Positions 50,415 through 61,500 of a DNA stretch of 64,000 nucleotides are shown piece after piece. Under the pieces are notes generated by a model. It was not told the DNA's origin. It searched no databases and was given only the letters and a program-made list of their open reading frames with translations. Origin of the DNA: Chlorocebus sabaeus (taxonomy: Eukaryota; Chordata; Mammalia; Primates; Cercopithecidae); contig NC_132914.1 of NCBI RefSeq assembly GCF_047675955.1, positions 46,110,836-46,174,835 of the forward strand. The letters are read 5' to 3'. A program made the translations under genes and the position numbers. Positions within the stretch are counted from its first letter, which is position 1. Every line of letters starts with the position of its first letter.

Positions 50415-51089
50415 ACATGATGGAATACTACTCAGCAGTGAACATGAATGACATGAATGTTGTACATAATAACAGAAATCCCAAAAGAATTATTCGAAAT
50501 GAAAGAACCCATACCGTAAAAAGTACACACTGTATAATTTTATTTAAATAAAATTCTAGAGAATGTATAACATTCTATTAATACAATAAGAGAAGGTATA
50601 TCCATGGTTGCTTCAGGATGGGAGGGTCAGAATGGCAGAGAGGACTAAGATGACAGATTACCAAAGGGTCTAAGGAAATTTTGAATTCATGGATATCTTC
50701 ATTATCTTGTTTTTGTTGATAATTTCATGGGTATATATACGTGCCCAAACTTATCAAGTATGTGTCGTTTATTGTATGTCAATTATACCTCAATAAAGCT
50801 CTTGAAAATATAGTCTAAATTTAACTCTTTGTTTTGGGGGGCCATGTAACAACTTAGCTATTTTGGATGATATCATGGCAGCAGAGGGGTGCCTCTCCTC
50901 TGCAGGATGCCCTAGTATCCTCATCACTGGCCTGGATAATAATGCAATGCCTTCCCACCCACAGGAAATGTCACTATGTAGTGTTCGTTGGCTCATTTAT
51001 TCTACATACATTTGAGTTCGTTCTATTTTTCAAATATAGTTCTTGGTACTGTAAATACAATCAATAATGATTAAGACAAAAGCCCTCAT

Positions 51090-51500
51090 GAAGCTTACAT
51101 TCCATTAGATGAAACAGACAGACAAAATTATTGGATATTTATAATGTCAAGTGGGGATTTAAAAAATACAAATCAGAGTAAAGGGCACGTGGTGGTAGCT
51201 GCTGCTTTAGAGAGGGGATATAAAAGGATCTCTCTGAGGACATGTCATTTGAGTGAGGGAGCCAAAACCTTGAGACAGAAGTGCACATCTGGCACACCTG
51301 AGGGAAAGGAAGCCAGTGTGACTAAAGCAGAATGGACTGGTGGAGTGGGCAGTAATGATGTCCAGGAGTAGGCCTGGACATGGAAGTCCATGTGTGTTTT
51401 GTCCTAAGCATGATGCAGAGGGAACGCAGGGTTTTGAGGAAGGCTGTGATGTGATCTGTATGTGTTTTATGTATTTGTTTGTTTATTTATTGATTTTATA
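51090..51500 (+). repeat. L2-like ancient repeat, first part
   Basis: Phrases 'gaagcttacattccattaga', 'tctctctgaggacatgtcat', 'gccagtgtgactaaagcaga' and 'gaggaaggctgtgatgtgat' resemble an old L2-type LINE 3' region. The text resumes at about 54150 after an L1 insertion. Confidence 0.55.
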
Positions 51501-51624
51501 AGAGACATATTTTATGTATAAAGATACAGATGGAGTGAAAGTACAAGGACCAGAAAAGATACGCAAACACTAATTACAACAACAATAAAGCTGTTGTGGT
51601 TATATTAATATCAAAGTAGTCACT

Positions 51625-54145
51625 TTTTTTCAACTTTTATTTTAGATACAGGGGTACATGTGCAGGTTTGTTACATGGGTATATTGCATTCAGATAGTGA
51701 GCTTAGTACCCAATAGGTAGTTTTCCGGTACACACTCCCCTCTGTCTTTTCCCACACTAGTAGTCCCCAACGTCTGTCCTTCCCATGTTTATGTTCATGA
51801 GTGCCCAATGTTTCGCTCCCACAGGTAAGAACATGCAGTATTTGGTTTTCTGTTCCTGCATTAATTTCCTTAGGATTATGGTCTCCATCTCCATCCATGT
51901 TGCTGCAAAGGACATGACTTTATTCATTTTTATGGCTACATGCAATTCCATGGTGTATACGTACCACATTTTCTTTATCCAGTCTGCCATTGATGAGCAC
52001 CTAGGTTGATTCCATGTCTTTACTATTCTGAATAGTGCAGTGATGAACACATGCATGCGTGTTTCTTTTTGGTAGAATGATTTATTTTCCTTTGGATAGA
52101 CACCCAGTAATAGAACTGCTGGATCAAACGGTATTTCTGTTTTAAGTTCTTTGAGAAATCTCCAAACTGCTTTCCACAGTGGCTGAACTAATTTACATTC
52201 CCACCAACAATGTAGAAGTGTTCTCTTTTCTCCGCAGCCTCACCAGCATCTGTTATTTTTTAACTTTTTGTTAATAGCCATTCTGACTGGTGTGAGACAG
52301 TATCTCATTGTGGTTTTGATCTGATGAGCATTTTTTCCTGTGTTTACTTGTGTGTGTTCTTTCAAGAAGTGTCTGTTCATGTCCTTTGCCCATTTTTCAT
52401 GGAGTAGCTTTTTGCTTGTTCATTTAAGTTCCTTGTAGAGTCCTGATATTAGACCTTTGTCAGATGCATAGTTTGCAAATATTTTCTCCCTTTCTGTAGG
52501 AAGTCTGTTTACTGATGGTTTCTTTGGCTGTGCAGAATCTCTTTAATTTAATTAGGTCCCACTAGTCCATTTTTTTTGTTTTTGTTGCAATTGCTTTTGG
52601 GGACTTAGCCAAAAATTCTTTGCCAAGGTTGATGTCAACAAGGGCATCTACTAAGTTTTCTTCTAGAATTTGTTTTCATTTTTTATGTTTATTTATACTT
52701 TTTTAATTTTTTAAAATGTTGTGGGTGTATATTAGATATATATACTTATGGCATACATGAGATGTTTTGATACAGGTATGCAATGTGAAATAAGCACACC
52801 ATGGATAATGGGGTATCCATCCCCACAAGCATTTATCTTTTAAATTACAAATAATGCAATTACACTCTTTAAATTATTTAAAAATGTACAATTAAGTTAT
52901 TTTTATTATAGTCACCCTGTTGTGCTATCAAATAGTAGGTCTTATTCATTCTTTTAATTTTTGTACCCATTAATCATCCTCATCTCCCCCAACAGCCCCC
53001 ACTATATTTCCCAGCCTCTCCTCCATGAGTTCTGTTGTTTTGATTTTTAGATACCACTAATAAGTGAGAAAATGCAATGTTTGTCTTTCTGTGCCTGGCT
53101 GATTTCACTTAACATAATAATCTCCAGTTCAATTCATGTTGTTGCAAATGACTGAATCTCATTACTTTTATGGCTGAATGGTACTCCATTGTGTATATGT
53201 ACCACATTTTCTTTATCCATCCGTCTGTTGACATATAATTAGATTGCTTCCAAATCTTAGTAAACAGTGCTGGAACCAACATAGGAATGTAGATATCTCT
53301 TCTATATACTGATTTCCTTTCTTTGGGGTATATTTTCTAGAATTTTTATAGGTTGAAGTCTTGCATTTAAAACTTTAATCCATCTTCAGTTGGTTTTTGT
53401 ATATGGTGAAAGGTAAGGGTCTGGTTTCATTCTTCTGCATATGGTTAGCCAGCTATCCCAGCACCATTTATTGACTAGAGAATCCTTTCCCGATTGCTTG
53501 TTTTTGTTGGTCTTGTCAAAGATCAGATGGTTTTAAGTGTAAGGCTTTATTTCAGAATTTTCTATTCTGTTCCATTTGTCTATGTGTCTGTTTTTGTGCT
53601 GATACCATGCTGTTTTGGTTACTATAGCTTTATAGTATAGTTTGAAGTCAGGTAGTGTGATGTCTCCGGCTTTGTTCTTTTTGCTTGGGTTACTTTTGCT
53701 ATTCAGGCTATTTTTTGGTTCCATATGAATTCAGAGTAGTTTTTTTTCTAATTCTGTGAAGGATGACATCAGTAATTTGATAGAAATAGTGTTGAATCTG
53801 TAAGTCGCTTTGGGGAATATGGCCATTTTAATAATATTGATCTTACAATTCATGAACATGGGATGTTTTTCCACTTATTTGTGCATCTCTGGTTTCTTTG
53901 AGCAGTGGTCTGTAGTTCTCCTTGTAGAAATCTTTCACCGCTCCTTGGTTAGCTGTATTCCTAGGTATTTCATTTTCTTTGTGGCTATTGCAAATGGGGT
54001 TGTGTTCTTAATTTAACTCTCAGCTTGAATACTATTGATGTTTAGAAATGCCACTAGTTTTGTATATTGATTTTGTATCCTGAAACCTTACTAAAACTGT
54101 TTTTCAGTTCTAGTAACCTTTTGTCAGAGTCTTTAGGGTTTTCTG
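51625..54145 (-). mobile_element. L1, reverse, 5' truncated, with another L1 nested in it
   Basis: The reverse 3' end ('caacttttattttagataca', 'ggggtacatgtgcaggtttg') is followed by ORF2 C-terminal sequence in the 51757-52056 frame and continued in 53345-54145. The inserted segment 52672-53334 breaks it. All reading frames are degraded. Confidence 0.88.
52672..53334 (-). mobile_element. Nested L1 3' end, reverse
   Basis: Another L1 3' end, with a different 3' UTR type ('gcacaccatggataatgggg', 'gtcaccctgttgtgctatca'), reading minus. The 11-bp duplication ttctagaattt (52661-52671 and 53335-53345) flanks it, and the host L1 sequence continues cleanly on each side. Confidence 0.85.
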
Positions 54146-54149
54146 CATT

Positions 54150-54425
54150 TTAAAATGAGCATTCTGGCTACCGCAGGAAGATAAGAATGAGCTAGTTAGG
54201 AGGCTTTGGCAATAGTCCTTGAGATATATAGTATGGCATGGCCTAGAGATGATGAGAAGTGATCAGATTTAGGAAACGCTGTAAAGGTACAGCCAATACA
54301 TCTATCTGATGTAAAATAGAAAAATAAAGGAAGTAGTCATTATTCTAAGGTTTTGGAGCAACTGGGTGAATGATAGCACAATTTAATGTGATGGGAGATA
54401 ATAGATTTTGGGGGTGGGTGGAATT
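54150..54425 (+). repeat. L2-like ancient repeat, second part
   Basis: Continues the element begun at 51090: 'cattctggctaccgcaggaa', 'gttaggaggctttggcaata', 'tggagcaactgggtgaatga'. It is cut off by the retrogene that begins at 54440. Confidence 0.55.
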
Positions 54426-54548
54426 AAGAATTTACTTTTGGAGAACCGAGCGGAGCTGGTTGAGCTTTCAGACGTGCGGTAGTGGGTTCGGTGTTTAATG
54501 ATTGAGTTCTGCCAGAGCGGGAGCCTCTGCAGAGAGCGAGGGCGAGAG

Positions 54549-54944
54549 ATGGAGATGGGCAAACGGATTCATTCAGAGCTGCGGAACAGGACGCCCTCTG
54601 ATGTGAAAGAACTTGTCCTGGACAACAGTCGGTCGAATGAAGGCAAATTGGAAGGCCTCACAGATGAATTTGAAGAACTGGAATTCTTAAGTACAATCAA
54701 CGTAGGCCTCACCTCAATTGCAAACTTGCCACAGTTAAACAAATTTAAGAAGCTTGAACTAAGCGGTAACAGAGTCTCAGGGGGCCTAGAAGTATTGGCA
54801 GAAAAGTGTCCAAACCTCACGCATCTAAATTTAAGTGGCAACAAAATTAAAGACCTCAGCACAATAAAGCCCCTGAAAAAGTTAGAAAACCTCAAGAGCT
54901 TAGACCTTTTCAATTGCGAGGTAACCAACCTGAACGACTACTGA
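54549..54944 (+). CDS. ANP32D: ANP32D-like truncated LRR protein, 131 residues
   Basis: The open part of the retrogene. It begins MEMGKRIH and ends CEVTNLNDY before TGA. It keeps the N-terminal cap and leucine-rich repeats of the ANP32 fold (LKNL-type repeats at about 43-64, 65-88, 89-113 and 114-131) but lacks the last LRR cap and the whole acidic tail that in ANP32A binds histones, PP2A and partner proteins. Human ANP32D has the same 131-residue end point as I recall it. Compared with my memory of human ANP32D, this copy is closer to ANP32A (for example LVLDNSRSNEG and FNCEV retained). An upstream in-frame ATG at 54498 would add 17 residues, but the ANP32A-equivalent start at 54549 is preferred. 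Whether it is translated cannot be judged from sequence. Confidence 0.7.
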   Translation: MEMGKRIHSELRNRTPSDVKELVLDNSRSNEGKLEGLTDEFEELEFLSTINVGLTSIANLPQLNKFKKLELSGNRVSGGLEVLAEKCPNLTHLNLSGNKIKDLSTIKPLKKLENLKSLDLFNCEVTNLNDY

Positions 54945-56437
54945 GAAAAGGTGTTCAAGCTCCTCCCGCAACTCATATCTCGACGGCTATGACCTGGACG
55001 ACAAGGAGGCCTCTAACTCGGATGCTGAGGGTTACGTGGAGTGCCTGGATGACGAGGAGGAGGATGAGGATGAGGAGGAGTATGATGAAGATGCTCAGAT
55101 AATGGAAGACTAGGAGGACGAGGAGGAGGAGGAAGGTGAGGAGGAGGAAGGTGAAGAGGGGGACGTGAGTGGAGGAGAAGATGAAGGTTATAAGGATGGA
55201 GAGGTAGATGACGAGGAAGATGAAGAAGAGCTTGGTGAAGAAGGGGGTCAGAAGCGAAAACGAGAAACTGAAGATGAGGGAGAAGATGATGACTAAGTGG
55301 AATAACCTATTTTGAAAAATTCCTCTTGTGATTTGACTGTTTTTACCCATATCCCCTCCCCCGCTCCAATCCTGCCCCCGAGACTTATTTTTTTCCTGAT
55401 TGTAACGTTGCTGTGGAAACTAGAGAGGAAAAGCGTACTGGGGGTTGTGGGGAGAGGAAGGGCGGAAGGGGGTGGAATAAAATACCATTTTTACTGCCAC
55501 TCTTTATTTTTTCCCCCTACTTTTTCTTTGTGTCCGGTTTTTGTCCATGGAAATGCAATAGCTAAGTACACACTAAGCATTTGTTCCTGGCTCTCAAAGA
55601 AGATGGTTTGGAGTTCTCTTACGTTTCCTGGTATTTCCCAAGTCTCTTGGGTTGGGTGGAAGGCCGCGCCTGGTCTCAGTTTGGTTACTCAACGCCCAGG
55701 AGGGGCTGAGCACCAGCCATATCTTTTGCTTTGATTCACATGATACCTGCTTTTCTCGGGCCTGCTAGAGGCATCCAACACCCTGGTTTGTAAATAGCAA
55801 CCAAAAGGCGTATTTTGGCACTGGTTTGGCAACATTCCCCATCTCTCATCCATTTTCCCCCTTCACAGATGGTGGTGGGCTTCGCTCTACAAAGAGGACT
55901 CACATGTTACTCCTGAGAGCTTAAGAGCCAGACAGCTGAAAACGGCAGGCTTGTGAGTTGCAAGGAAAATGGATTTGGTAATAATTAAAAGAGAAGAAAC
56001 CCTCAAACTTCAACTTCTTTAAAAGAAAAAAAAAACTGTCCTATCTTGTTCTGTAAAATATTAGAACGCTTTGTTTTACAAAAATGGCGAGAGAATTCTT
56101 CCACATATACTTCTGCACTTAGAACATTTTTACAGACCTAAGTGCTGGAGACGTTGCTACACATCAGCCGGGCTTTTTTTTTTTTTTTTCATACACCCGA
56201 GCACGGAAAAAATGACACAAAATTTTATTTTCTTACCTAGTGGAAATCTGAAATGACTGCAAATTCCTAGTGAATGTACAGGTTTGCTTTCGTGTCCCTC
56301 TCTGGTTGCTTTGTAAGTGATGTGTAATTTGTGAACCCATGTTTCATCTGTATAAAAGAACATCTGTACCAGTTTTTCTCCTGCCCCTCAGATGAGCCAC
56401 ACTTTGAGTTTTATGTCTGTTTGTCATTGATACATTT

Positions 56438-56444
56438 CAATAAA
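56438..56444 (+). terminator. Polyadenylation signal of the ANP32D-like copy
   Basis: AATAAA in 'tttcaataaattttttcat', inherited from the ANP32A 3' UTR. No poly(A) tract follows at once, so the retroposed transcript probably used a site nearer 56840. Confidence 0.6.
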
Positions 56445-56854
56445 TTTTTTCATACAATTTTTTGGGGCATGGCTTCTTTAAGTCCAACAGGCCACTGATC
56501 TTTTCAAGATGCATTCCAGATGAACTGCTAGGTGAGGGGGAAGCTTCATTTTTGTTACCTGATAGAATAGCTTTTCTTATTTTTTTATATATATATATAT
56601 ATTTAAAATGTGATACTAAGTTTGGATACTTTGGTTTTAAAGCAAGACTCAGTGGTATATCTTCATTAAAAGCTTCATTTTAAAAAGCTGTAAAGTTACT
56701 AAAAACACAAATACCCAATCAATCAAGTTGGCCCAACCTTGGAACCTTGTTTTGAATATCTTTCATTGTTTTGTTTGTTGTATTGTAAAAAGAATGTATG
56801 ATTGAAACTCAGGAATGTATAAAACGAATTATTTCACACAAAAAAATTACTTTT

Positions 56855-57835
56855 AAGAAGTGTCTGTTCATGTCCTTTGTCCAATTTTTAATTGAGTTGT
56901 TTGGTTTTTTCTTGTTTATTTGTTTAAGTTCCTTATAGATTCTGGATATTAGTCCTTTGTCAGATGCACAGTTTGCAAATATTTTCTCCCATTCTATAGG
57001 TTATCTATTTCCTCTGTTGAGAATTTCTGCTGTGCAAAAGCTCTTTAATTAAGCCAACAAACATATGAGAAAAATGTGCAACATCACTAATTATCAGAGA
57101 AATACAAATCAAAACCACAATGAGACATCTCATCTCACACCAGTCAGAATGGCCATTATTAAGTTAAAAGATAACAAATGCTGGCTTATCCACTGCTGGT
57201 GGGGATGCAAATTAGTTCAGCCCCTATAGAAACCAGTTTGAAGATTTCTCAAAGAACTAAAAATAGAACTTCCATTTGACCCATCAATCTCATTACTTTG
57301 GATGTACCCAAAGGAAAATAAATCATTCTAACAAAAAGACACATGTACTTGTATGATCATCGCAGCACTATTCACAATAGCAAAGACATGGAATCAACCC
57401 AGGTGCCCATCAATCATGGATGGGATAAAGTGTGGTACATTTCTCTTCATGGAATACACCATGAAATACTATGCAACCATAAAAAATAATGAAATTATAT
57501 TCTTTCTAACAACGTGGATGTAGATGGAGGACATTATCCCAGCAAGCTAACACAGAAACAGAAAACCAAATACCACATGTTCTCACCTGTAAGTGGAAGC
57601 TACACTCACACAGACATAAAGATGGGAACAATAGATTCCAAAAGAAGGGAGGGAGGGGGCAAAGGATGAAAAGCTTCCTGTTGGGTACTATGTTAACTAT
57701 CTGGATGACAGGATCCCAAAGTTTGGCCTTTGGTGCTGAAGGCCAAACCTCAGCACCATGCAATATATCCTTGTAACAAACCTAAATGTATATCCTCTGA
57801 ATCCAAAATAAAAATGGAATTTTTTTTAAAAAAAA
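56855..57835. mobile_element. Twin-primed (5'-inverted) L1
   Basis: 56855-57050 is reverse-strand ORF2 sequence ('aagtgtctgttcatgtcctt' to 'gctgtgcaaaagctctttaa'). At about 57052 it flips to plus-strand ORF2 ('gccaacaaacatatgagaaa') and continues to the 3' UTR and A-rich tail near 57800-57835. In L1 coordinates the two parts are adjacent with only about 20 bases lost at the switch, the signature of twin priming. It lies directly at the 3' end of the ANP32D retrocopy. Confidence 0.88.
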
Positions 57836-59870
57836 TATTTTGGATAGCAAAAGACTTGGGGTGGTTTGAGAGAGGTAGGAATTGAGTTGGATTATGAGAT
57901 ACATCTGGCCATAAAAGGGTAAAAGTTCCTGTGATGTGAGATGATAAAGGGAGGAGCTTAGACTCCTTATAGAAACTGAGGTAAACAAAAAGGTAGATTA
58001 TGATGGGAATGGCCCTTCTGGTCTCTTAAAGGGTGGGAGAGAGTAACCTCTATTCAGAGTCTAATTTGAAGCACTTCATGATAGTAAGAAGGTGGTGTGC
58101 AGAGAGGGTCCATGGTGGTCTCACTAGCAGCACCTGGAGCTCTAAAATCAAAACAAGGGATGGGACAGTGTGCCTTTCCCTTAAATCCTGCTGAAGACAG
58201 GTGGGGGGCCGAGCCAACGTTGACACTTCCATCTGTTGTACATAGCCTGACATTTTGTCACAGGTTGCGTGATTTGTGAGTCCTCTTTAGATTTCAGTCC
58301 TCTCCTTCTCCACTCTGCATTTCTGCATGAGGAGTTTTCCCACCATCGCCTGGGCAGGCTGTGGGACCTGAAAGGTACTATCTCAGGTCCTGTCTGCCTA
58401 AACACGATATACCACAATTCCCACTTCACCACGACCTCCCCATGTAGGCACAGTGCTCTCTCTGAGGCTGCTCCTCCAGGGGTCTAGTTTCAAGGGAGAA
58501 GCTGGCCCTTGGTTCTTTCTGTTCTTAGATTTCTAGACATATCAGGGTATTTTATATGCACCATCACCAAAAAGAAGCAGGTCCCAGAGTTGCACATCTA
58601 CACCTAACGCCTCTTCCCTAATATTCACTTCCTGCCTCCGTATTAACACCCTATACTTTCTTCAGAAAACCTGTTTTCATCCCCTCTAAGGTTTTAAATC
58701 CATGATCATCCACAAATCTTTGGTGATCTTCTAAGTCAAAGACTTTGAGAATTCACAACAAAACCATTTCTCTCTAAAGGACCTACCTCTTGAAATTGAA
58801 AGCCAGATTTCTCAGACCTGATTTTGAAATTCAAACTAAAAACTGGGTTCTTCTGGCCTCATTCCTTTCATGTCTCAGAATCAATGGATTTCCAATGCAA
58901 TGGGTGGAAGGCAATGAAGAAGCAAAAATTCCCAGAAACTAAAATTAAAATCCCACAACATTATCCCACCATTTTACCATTATCATTTGGATTGAATGGA
59001 GCCTAGTGTGCAGCTGGGAGGGAGAGCCAGTTGTCTGTCTGTGAGGTCACAGCTGAAGTCACAAAGTGTTGAAAAGGGCAAGGTTGATATGGAAACAGGA
59101 GGCTGTTGTGAGATGGGGCTCAAAGAGGAAAAAGTCTAGGGGGGAAGGAGTGGGGCAAAGTGTAATTTGGGGAACCAAGCAGGGTAAGTTTCTAGGCTTA
59201 ATTGATCTGGTTCTTGACTGGGGCTTGGAGGTCAAGAAGGGTGGGAGTGGGAAAAGTGGAAGGGAAATGTCTCAAAGGAGGATTTGTCTCCTGTCTGGGT
59301 CACTGCCTATGAGCCCTTCTTCTCTACAAAGCACTTGAAGGCTAGAGCTGATGGCCCTCCATCCTGAAACTCTACCCTTAGTTAACCATGAAAATTCTGA
59401 CTAAGGTGGGAGGGGGTGGGGTATTTACCAATCTTGCATTCACTCTACTCTATTTCCTGTCCTTGCCTGAACTCAAAGACCCTTTGGCCAATGCCCCATC
59501 CCCAATCTCAGCTAACTGTTATTTTTCACGTAGATTCTCTCTTTTTTTTCATCTACTTCCTCACTGCAATTTCTGTTGTTACTGACAAAGACTATAGGAA
59601 GATTTTACCCGGGCCAAATACTTCCTTCCTCTTACCCTCCTCTTACTCTCATCTTTCTTTACACATATGTACACACATACATGCACACATATGCAAGCAC
59701 ACACATGCACATGCACACTCACCCATCCAAAACACAAATGCTTCATTAACTGCTGAGATATCTGTCCTGGTAGTTCTCCAGTGAATAAACACTTTTCTTC
59801 TCACCATGTGCCTGCCTTCTCCCCATATTCATTTATGCCTCTCCAGGGCCTGGAGCTATCTCCATCTTCA
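57836..59870. other. Spacer upstream of C12orf54, no coding exon seen
   Basis: A promoter and non-coding first exon of C12orf54 would be expected in or near this interval, but I cannot place them. CRE-like 'gtgaggtcacagctgaagtcac' text occurs at about 59040-59060; that is suggestive only. The 90-codon frame at 59066-59338 resembles no known protein. A CA/CATG-rich imperfect repeat lies at 59660-59720, and an AATAAA occurs near 59784. Confidence 0.45.
59660..59720. repeat. Imperfect (CA)n/(CATG)-type simple repeat
   Basis: Alternating purine-pyrimidine tract made of 'acacatatgtacacacatac'-type units. Interrupted, with no transposon context. Confidence 0.8.
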
Positions 59871-59903
59871 GCTCCAGAGTCCTTGGTTTCTGTCTGAGAA
59901 CAA

Positions 59904-59968
59904 ATGGCACAGCATCCCTGCCAGGATCAAGAACCAAAGGCAGAAATGACCTCCAAGCAGCAGAGAAG
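59904..59968 (+). CDS. C12orf54: C12orf54 first coding exon
   Basis: ATG at 59904 opens [20 protein letters not shown], then AGA AG and a donor GTAATG at 59969. Human C12orf54 as I remember it starts [20 protein letters not shown], so two residues differ in this stretch. The exon ends in phase 2 and joins the exon at 62804 to complete a serine codon. The 3' splice site upstream may be the AG at 59870-59871, giving a short 5' UTR in this exon; that is uncertain. The product is a small uncharacterised protein with no known enzymatic domain. Confidence 0.88.
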
Positions 59969-60525
59969 GTAATGGGGCTAATGATGACCCTCAAACGTCC
60001 TTAGATTACTATAATCCATGGGAGAAGAACCAGGGTCTCCTGTCTCCTCCTATCGCTCTTCATTTGGCTTCACTTGCTTCCTGGCTGGATAAGATGGGGA
60101 CTTTAATGTGTCCTCCCTCTTCTCCATCTCCTTGACGAAAGAGACAATAGCAAATCTTTGTCATTCTAATTTAGAAATCAGGCATCAACTGCAATTCCTC
60201 TAGGAGTCGGTGGGGTACACAAACTAGGGACATTTATTTATTCCAGGATTGACTTTGCCTAAGTCCTTTGAATCCTCTATAGTGTGAATCAAGGCCAACC
60301 ACCCAAAATCAAGCTTCCCTTGGTCTAGGGTTCAAAAGAGGGCTAGAATCTGCTGCTTGAGGCTAAATATGAGACCCAGGTGATGGTATTCATGAAGTCA
60401 GAAAAGAAGGAGGGTTTACTGTGAACTTGTGGATCAGGAAAGCTTCATAAAGGAATCAGAACTTGGCTTGAGCCTTTGAACTTGCAGCAGATGTTTTGAG
60501 ATAAGAGTTTGTAGAAATTTGGGAA

Positions 60526-60801
60526 TGGGCGTGGTGATTCATGCCTGTAATCCCAGCTCTTCGGGAGGCCAAGGCGGGCAGATCACCTGAGGTTGGGAGT
60601 TCGAGACAAGCCTGACCAACATGGAGAAACCCCATCTCTACTAAAAATACAAACAATTAGCTGGGCGTGCTGGTGCATGCATGTAATCCCATCTATTTGG
60701 GAGACTGAGGCAGGAGAATCGCTTGAACCCTGCAGGCGGAGGTTGCAGTGAACCAGGATTGCGCCACTGCACTCCAGCCTGGGCAACAATAGCAAAACAA
60801 A
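60526..60801 (+). mobile_element. Alu in C12orf54 intron, with long target-site duplication
   Basis: Forward Alu from 'tgggcgtggtgattcatgcc' to 'gcaacaatagcaaaacaaa'. A perfect 23-bp direct repeat (60503-60525 and 60802-60824) flanks it, longer than the usual 7-20 bp. Confidence 0.94.
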
Positions 60802-61164
60802 AAGAGTTTGTAGAAATTTGGGAAGAGAAAGTGAAAAATGACTTATAAATTTCTAAGCTGCCTATCTTATGAAAGTGCTCGGAATGGTTAACTGGACCTC
60901 AAGCCTGAGAGCCAGCAAGGAATTGAGAAGCCTGAGTCTGGAGGAAGTTGGGAATCTGCTCTATCTAAGAGTATGAATTCTCTTCCAGACAGCTGCAGGA
61001 CCTTGAGGAAAAAATAATGAGTAGATGTTGGAGTCTCCTAGACTTCCATATGAGAAAACACATAAACCACACCAGAGCCCTGGCCTTTCTGCTGATGAAC
61101 ATATGCTTTTTGATGGTGAAAGTGGACAGGACACAGTAAAAATAACACACAACAATAACGTTTG

Positions 61165-61280
61165 AAAACACTTAACAGTTACAAGTGCTTTCATATAATC
61201 ATCCCCCAAATCCTTGAGAGAAAGATTACTCCTCTTGTTTTATAGGTGAGGAAACAGGCTTAGGGTTGAGGTTCAATGGC
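61165..61280 (-). repeat. Reverse MIR fragment
   Basis: 'tcttgttttataggtgagga' and 'aacaggcttagggttgaggt' match the reverse MIR core region. It lies within the first C12orf54 coding intron. Confidence 0.6.
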
Positions 61281-61282
61281 AT

Positions 61283-61500
61283 AGTAGGGTGACTATAATT
61301 AACAATAATTTATTATGTATTTCAAAAATAGTTAGCTGAGAAGAGTGGAAATGTTTCCAGCACAAAGAACTGATCAATGTTTGAGGTGATGGATATCCTA
61401 AATACTCTTGATTTGATCATTACATATTGTATGCATTATCAAACTATCACATGTGCCTCCTAAATATGTACGATTAATATGTATCATTAAATAAATTAAA
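61283..61500 (+). mobile_element. L1 3' UTR fragment, forward
   Basis: 'agtagggtgactataattaa', 'tttgaggtgatggatatcct' and 'tgatttgatcattacatatt', ending in a short A-rich tail ('aaataaattaaaa'). Typical of primate L1MA/L1PB 3' ends; only the last ~220 bases are present. Confidence 0.85.

Larger units (their letters stand above)
42410..50812 (+). mobile_element. Ancient L1 (L1M-type), interrupted four times
   Basis: Degraded plus-strand L1: endonuclease-like text at about 43070-43570, reverse-transcriptase-like text at about 44560-45610, C-terminal region at 48455-49960, and 3' UTR at 50415-50812 ending 'caattatacctcaataaagc'. Insertions inside it are AluYR (43963-44279), a younger L1 (45629-48451), an Alu (about 49266-49526) and an LTR (49964-50414). 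No frame survives. The left end is approximate. Confidence 0.7.
54440..56840 (+). pseudogene. ANP32D: ANP32A-derived retrocopy at the ANP32D position
   Basis: Intronless copy of ANP32A mRNA: GC-rich 5' UTR (54440-54548), coding region 54549-55296 and a long 3' UTR. AATAAA is at 56439-56444, and the copy probably ends near 56840. Imperfect 14-bp repeats (54426-54439 and 56841-56854, 12 of 14 matching) look like an aged target-site duplication. The frame is broken three ways: TGA at 54942-54944 where ANP32A has Arg after NLNDY, a 2-base deletion near 54974, and TAG at about 55111-55113 in the acidic tail. The Glu/Asp-rich tail text is still recognisable to QKRKRE and the TAA at 55294-55296. Human ANP32D, an intronless relative at 12q13.11, also ends at codon 131, so this is very likely its orthologue. 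Confidence 0.87.

Noticed and set aside
54569..55350. Minus-strand frames of ~120 codons opposite the ANP32D-like gene
   Set aside because: They are complements of the LRR and Glu/Asp-rich coding sequence, whose GAG/GAT codons give long stop-poor antisense frames.
59660..59720. CRISPR-like or other spaced array
   Set aside because: It is an imperfect dinucleotide-type simple repeat with no constant repeat/spacer pattern. None was found elsewhere.
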